Positions 61,522 through 64,000 of a stretch of DNA of 64,000 nt are shown here, piece after piece. The DNA is taken from the NCBI GenBank assembly GCA_010645155.1, contig JAAGOF010000287.1:233894-297893 (forward strand), in the 5' to 3' direction. The DNA comes from Tigriopus japonicus (Eukaryota > Arthropoda > Copepoda > Harpacticoida > Harpacticidae). Each line of letters begins with the position of its first letter. The stretch's first letter is position 1. Below the pieces are notes generated by a model. It was not told where the DNA came from, did not search any database, and saw only the letters and a program-made list of their open reading frames with translations. A program made the position numbers and the translations under genes.

Positions 61522-62702
61522 GTAAGCCATGAGATTTTGATTGCAATTATTCTAAATGGCGTTTAAATGAACATTGGGATAGAGAAGCGTTACACTGATT
61601 TAAAACGTGATCTAATTCCGTCAACAAAGTGTGGCTCACGAGTATTCCTAAAACGTGTGCTTTCAAGTCTGGATATTACAGACATCAAAGAACCACAACT
61701 TGGTAAATGGTAGATGTTGAAAAAAAGGGATCGCCAAATGCGAACGACATGCTTGCTTTTAAGTAGACAATCCTAAACAGACTCTTTTTGGCCCAAAAAT
61801 GGTTGTCAAACGAACCTCAAATACTCACTAAAATTCTTTGAAAGTTGATGAATTAAAGCTCTCATAACATCACTTTGTTGAATGCAATTTGCTCAAAAAA
61901 AATGTCAGTCATTCAACCCGGATAAGTGAACCGGGTGATATCCTACTAAAAATGCTGGTTATTGAACCTAAGTAATTCAAATATTCTTCACAAATGTGGG
62001 ACACTCAATTTTGGAATTGAACCCGATTCATCTTTTCTTCATTTTTGAAGCCTATTGCGGAAAGTTTTGTCAACCTAGAGACGCAAAAGAAATTTGTTTA
62101 ACAAAAGTGTCGGTCACTCAACCTTTACCTTTAGTGCATTGCCTCTTCGTATTCTAGCTTTGCGGAACTTTCGATAAAATCGTCTGTCACTCAACCTCTT
62201 CTCGCCCCAACATTTTACCGTTATTAAGGATCAACTGATCACACCAACAATCTTTTATTACCAAGAAATGAGAACGATGGTTTACAACTGGAACAGCCCC
62301 TCGGATTTTATGGCGTTTGTGTTGCTTCAGGTTCTTGGCCGTCAATCTTGAGACGATCGTTGTTCGAATTTAATTTGTGCCACAGGGCTTTGAATTTTCT
62401 CCCCCATGGAAGATGATCTCTTAGGTGTTGGGGAATCGAAACGGGAATACTCAATAATTGTCGAAAAAAGATCTGCCTCTCTCAGTCAGACCGCAATTAG
62501 TTATCTCGCCGTTCATCCAATGAGCGTTCTTCTCTGTCCAAACTGTTACAATCTCGAGGGGTTGACCAACATTTGAGTTATCTCTATCTCGGAGATCAGA
62601 TTCGAACCCCAAGAAAGTGAAAGTACAGAAGGATCCCCACTCAATCCTACCCAGAATTGTTCTTTTGCCGTCTAGTTGTGAATCTAAATCTCAAGAGTCA
62701 GC
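61522..62702. other. Spacer between members 15 and 16
   Basis: Holds scattered copies of the GTCGGTCACTCAACC motif (61903, 62109, 62181). An acceptor-like TTCTTTTGCCGTCTAG ends at 62675, 27 bases before the next ATG. No gene supported. Confidence 0.45.
61903..62200. repeat. Dispersed copies of a TGTCGGTCACTCAACC motif
   Basis: The motif occurs at 61903 (as TGTCAGTCATTCAACC), 62109 and 62181. These are loosely spaced, diverged relatives of the array at 63766-64000. Confidence 0.55.
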
Positions 62703-63253
62703 ATGTCTTTTGCCAAGGAAGATTTTTATAGTGACTATGACAGTGGTTCAACACTGTCTAAGGTGCCATATGAATCCTCGAAAAGAGTAGATAATGTGGG
62801 TGCACTTAGTGGTTATGGCCATTCTGGTTACGGGCAATCCGGATATGGTGGTTCTTATAAACAAGAGTGTTGTCCAATTGTCATAGACAAACTCTGTTTA
62901 CTTGCCATCTTATTCGGAGTGGTTGGTGCCACTTTTTTCCTCAATCAAGTGATCCTTATGACTACATTCACTCGCAAACGGAAAAGAAGCCTTTTTAGTG
63001 ACATCTTTTGGATTGGTAAGATCATCTTGAAACCACTTGAAAGTCAAAAAAACTAGTGTTTGATTTAGGAGCGGGTAACAATATGTCTTACTTGTACCCA
63101 CTTCGTTCTTGAATCCTTTCGTCAGAAGTGAGGGAAGGAGCACGTTTACCCAAACAAACTCCTTTGCTGATTTCTCCAAGTCCCGTTACAAACAAAAGGT
63201 GTTTGGAGGACTCAGAGCAGATCGTAAAAGAGGTTGTCAAGGCGAGAGGATAA
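62703..63253 (+). CDS. Gly/Tyr-rich single-pass membrane protein, two exons (member 16)
   Basis: Exon 1, 62703-63015 (104 codons plus one base, donor ATTG/GTAAGA): MSFAKEDFYSDYDSGS start like member 13, Gly/Tyr/His 37-51, ECCPIVIDK with CC at 56-57, helix about 64-86 (LCLLAILFGVVGATFFLNQV), RKRKRS at 91-96, end LFSDIFWIG. Proposed exon 2, 63126-63253, after the acceptor CTTGAATCCTTTCGTCAG: it keeps the phase and adds 42 residues including PLLISPSPVTNKRCLEDSEQ and a charged end before TAA. The intron would be 110 bases. Exon 1 is well supported; exon 2 is the most convincing tail in the window but remains a prediction. Confidence 0.75.
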
Positions 63254-64000
63254 CTTGCTAAAGCATCTGCTTGCCTGGATTGCCGTTGCTTCAGGCACAT
63301 TTATCGAGTCCCGTTGTTTTTTCGGACTTTGCACGTCTTGTTAGCGACCATTGTTTCTTGACAGGTTATGGGGAGGCGTTAGTCCCCTAAAAATTTCTCC
63401 TTCTTGTAAACGACCATTTCAGATGGAACCCTTGAAAGGGATAAGTAGGCTCAGTAATATTTTCAAGGACTGACGGAAGTTTGTTTCATTGAATGGATGA
63501 TGTGCACCATCCAACCATTTTTGCTATTTAACTTTCAATCAATGACTTGAAGCGGAAATACCCTTTTTTGAGGGATAAAAGGAAACTAATGGCTTGCAAT
63601 TTATCATGTAGCTTGCTATAATGTACGAACATAGCTATCTTTTCAAAATCCTGCGTAAGGTTACTGTAAGCTTCTTAGGAAATTTTGCATTTAATTGTAA
63701 TTTGCATTATTTTGTCGTTCGTAAAAACGGTAAAAACCCTCTCCTGCGCAAGTTTTACACGCAAATGTCGGTCACTCAACCTTCTAAGAAAAGGGCGCAA
63801 GCTACTCTGCTTGTGTCGGTCACTCAACCTTATTTGGCTTTTTCGCGAAACTCTCGTCCAAAAGTCGGTTGCTCAACGTAGAGTCCGAGAGATTCTTTAG
63901 CTCAACCTAAATTGCACGAAACGCAAGCTTTCAGTGAACATGTCGGTCACGCAACCTTGTTCGGAAAGAGCGCAAATTTTCCCTGTATTTTGTCGGTCAC
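63254..64000. other. Right end of window, no gene recognised
   Basis: After the last family member only short frames occur. From 63766 on the sequence is a tandem repeat running off the window. No constant 3' exon of the family was recognised here. Confidence 0.5.
63766..64000. repeat. Tandem repeat with TGTCGGTCACTCAACC core
   Basis: The core occurs at 63766, 63814, 63863 (AGTCGGTTGCTCAACG), 63941 and 63991, spaced about 48-50 bases (one 78-base gap holds a damaged copy, TTAGCTCAACC). GCGCAA words recur between cores. The array continues past the window end. Confidence 0.75.

Noticed and set aside
62598..62620. GATTCGAACCCC, B-box on the minus strand
   Set aside because: No A-box or stems on the minus strand; single motif only.

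Overview
This is nuclear DNA from a eukaryote. Genes have spliceosomal introns with GT/AG borders, intergenic DNA is AT-rich, and the window is full of short inverted-repeat (MITE-like) elements and non-LTR retrotransposon relics. The TATA/Inr promoter type (TCAGT initiator about 30 bp after the TATA box) and the protein styles suggest an arthropod, perhaps a crustacean such as a copepod. That is a weak inference; nothing here fixes the species.

Layout. (1) About 2.5-24.9 kb, + strand: the last five exons of one unrecognised helical-looking gene, with all splice phases matching. Its long introns hold several MITEs, a large minisatellite and other repeats. (2) 27.3-27.9 kb, + strand: the first member of a membrane-protein family. 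(3) 28.2-31.7 kb, - strand: a complete seven-exon papain-family (C1A) cysteine protease, with TATA/Inr promoter, signal peptide, acidic prosegment, catalytic Cys/His/Asn and a repetitive Thr-Pro-Lys / Asp-Gly-Ser-Gly tail. (4) 35.9-63.25 kb, + strand only: fifteen more members or relatives of the same family, interrupted at 46.6-56.5 kb by a 10 kb stretch of repeats.

The family is the main result. Most members are one ATG-containing exon coding for a low-complexity Gly/Tyr/His/Ser-rich N-terminal region, a cysteine cluster (CC to CCCC), one hydrophobic helix of about 20-22 residues, usually a strongly basic RRKR-like run, and a short C-terminal segment with an acidic-hydrophobic motif ending in Gly. 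All sixteen exons can end at a GT in the same codon phase, after the first base (G) of a codon; fourteen of these look like good donors. Many have an acceptor-like pyrimidine-AG just upstream of the ATG. Downstream exons next to each gene are not recognisably alike. This fits either two-exon genes with divergent short tails, or an array of cassette/alternative first exons joined to a leader and a common 3' exon beyond the window. At least two sites between members look like zero-length ratchet (recursive) splice sites.

I do not recognise the family from any named domain. Functions are not assigned beyond a single-pass membrane protein with a Gly/Tyr-rich domain.

Two N-runs (43825-44209, 57426-57550) lie inside or next to family members. 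The first is flanked by an exact 237 bp repeat of itself and is almost certainly an unmerged contig overlap.
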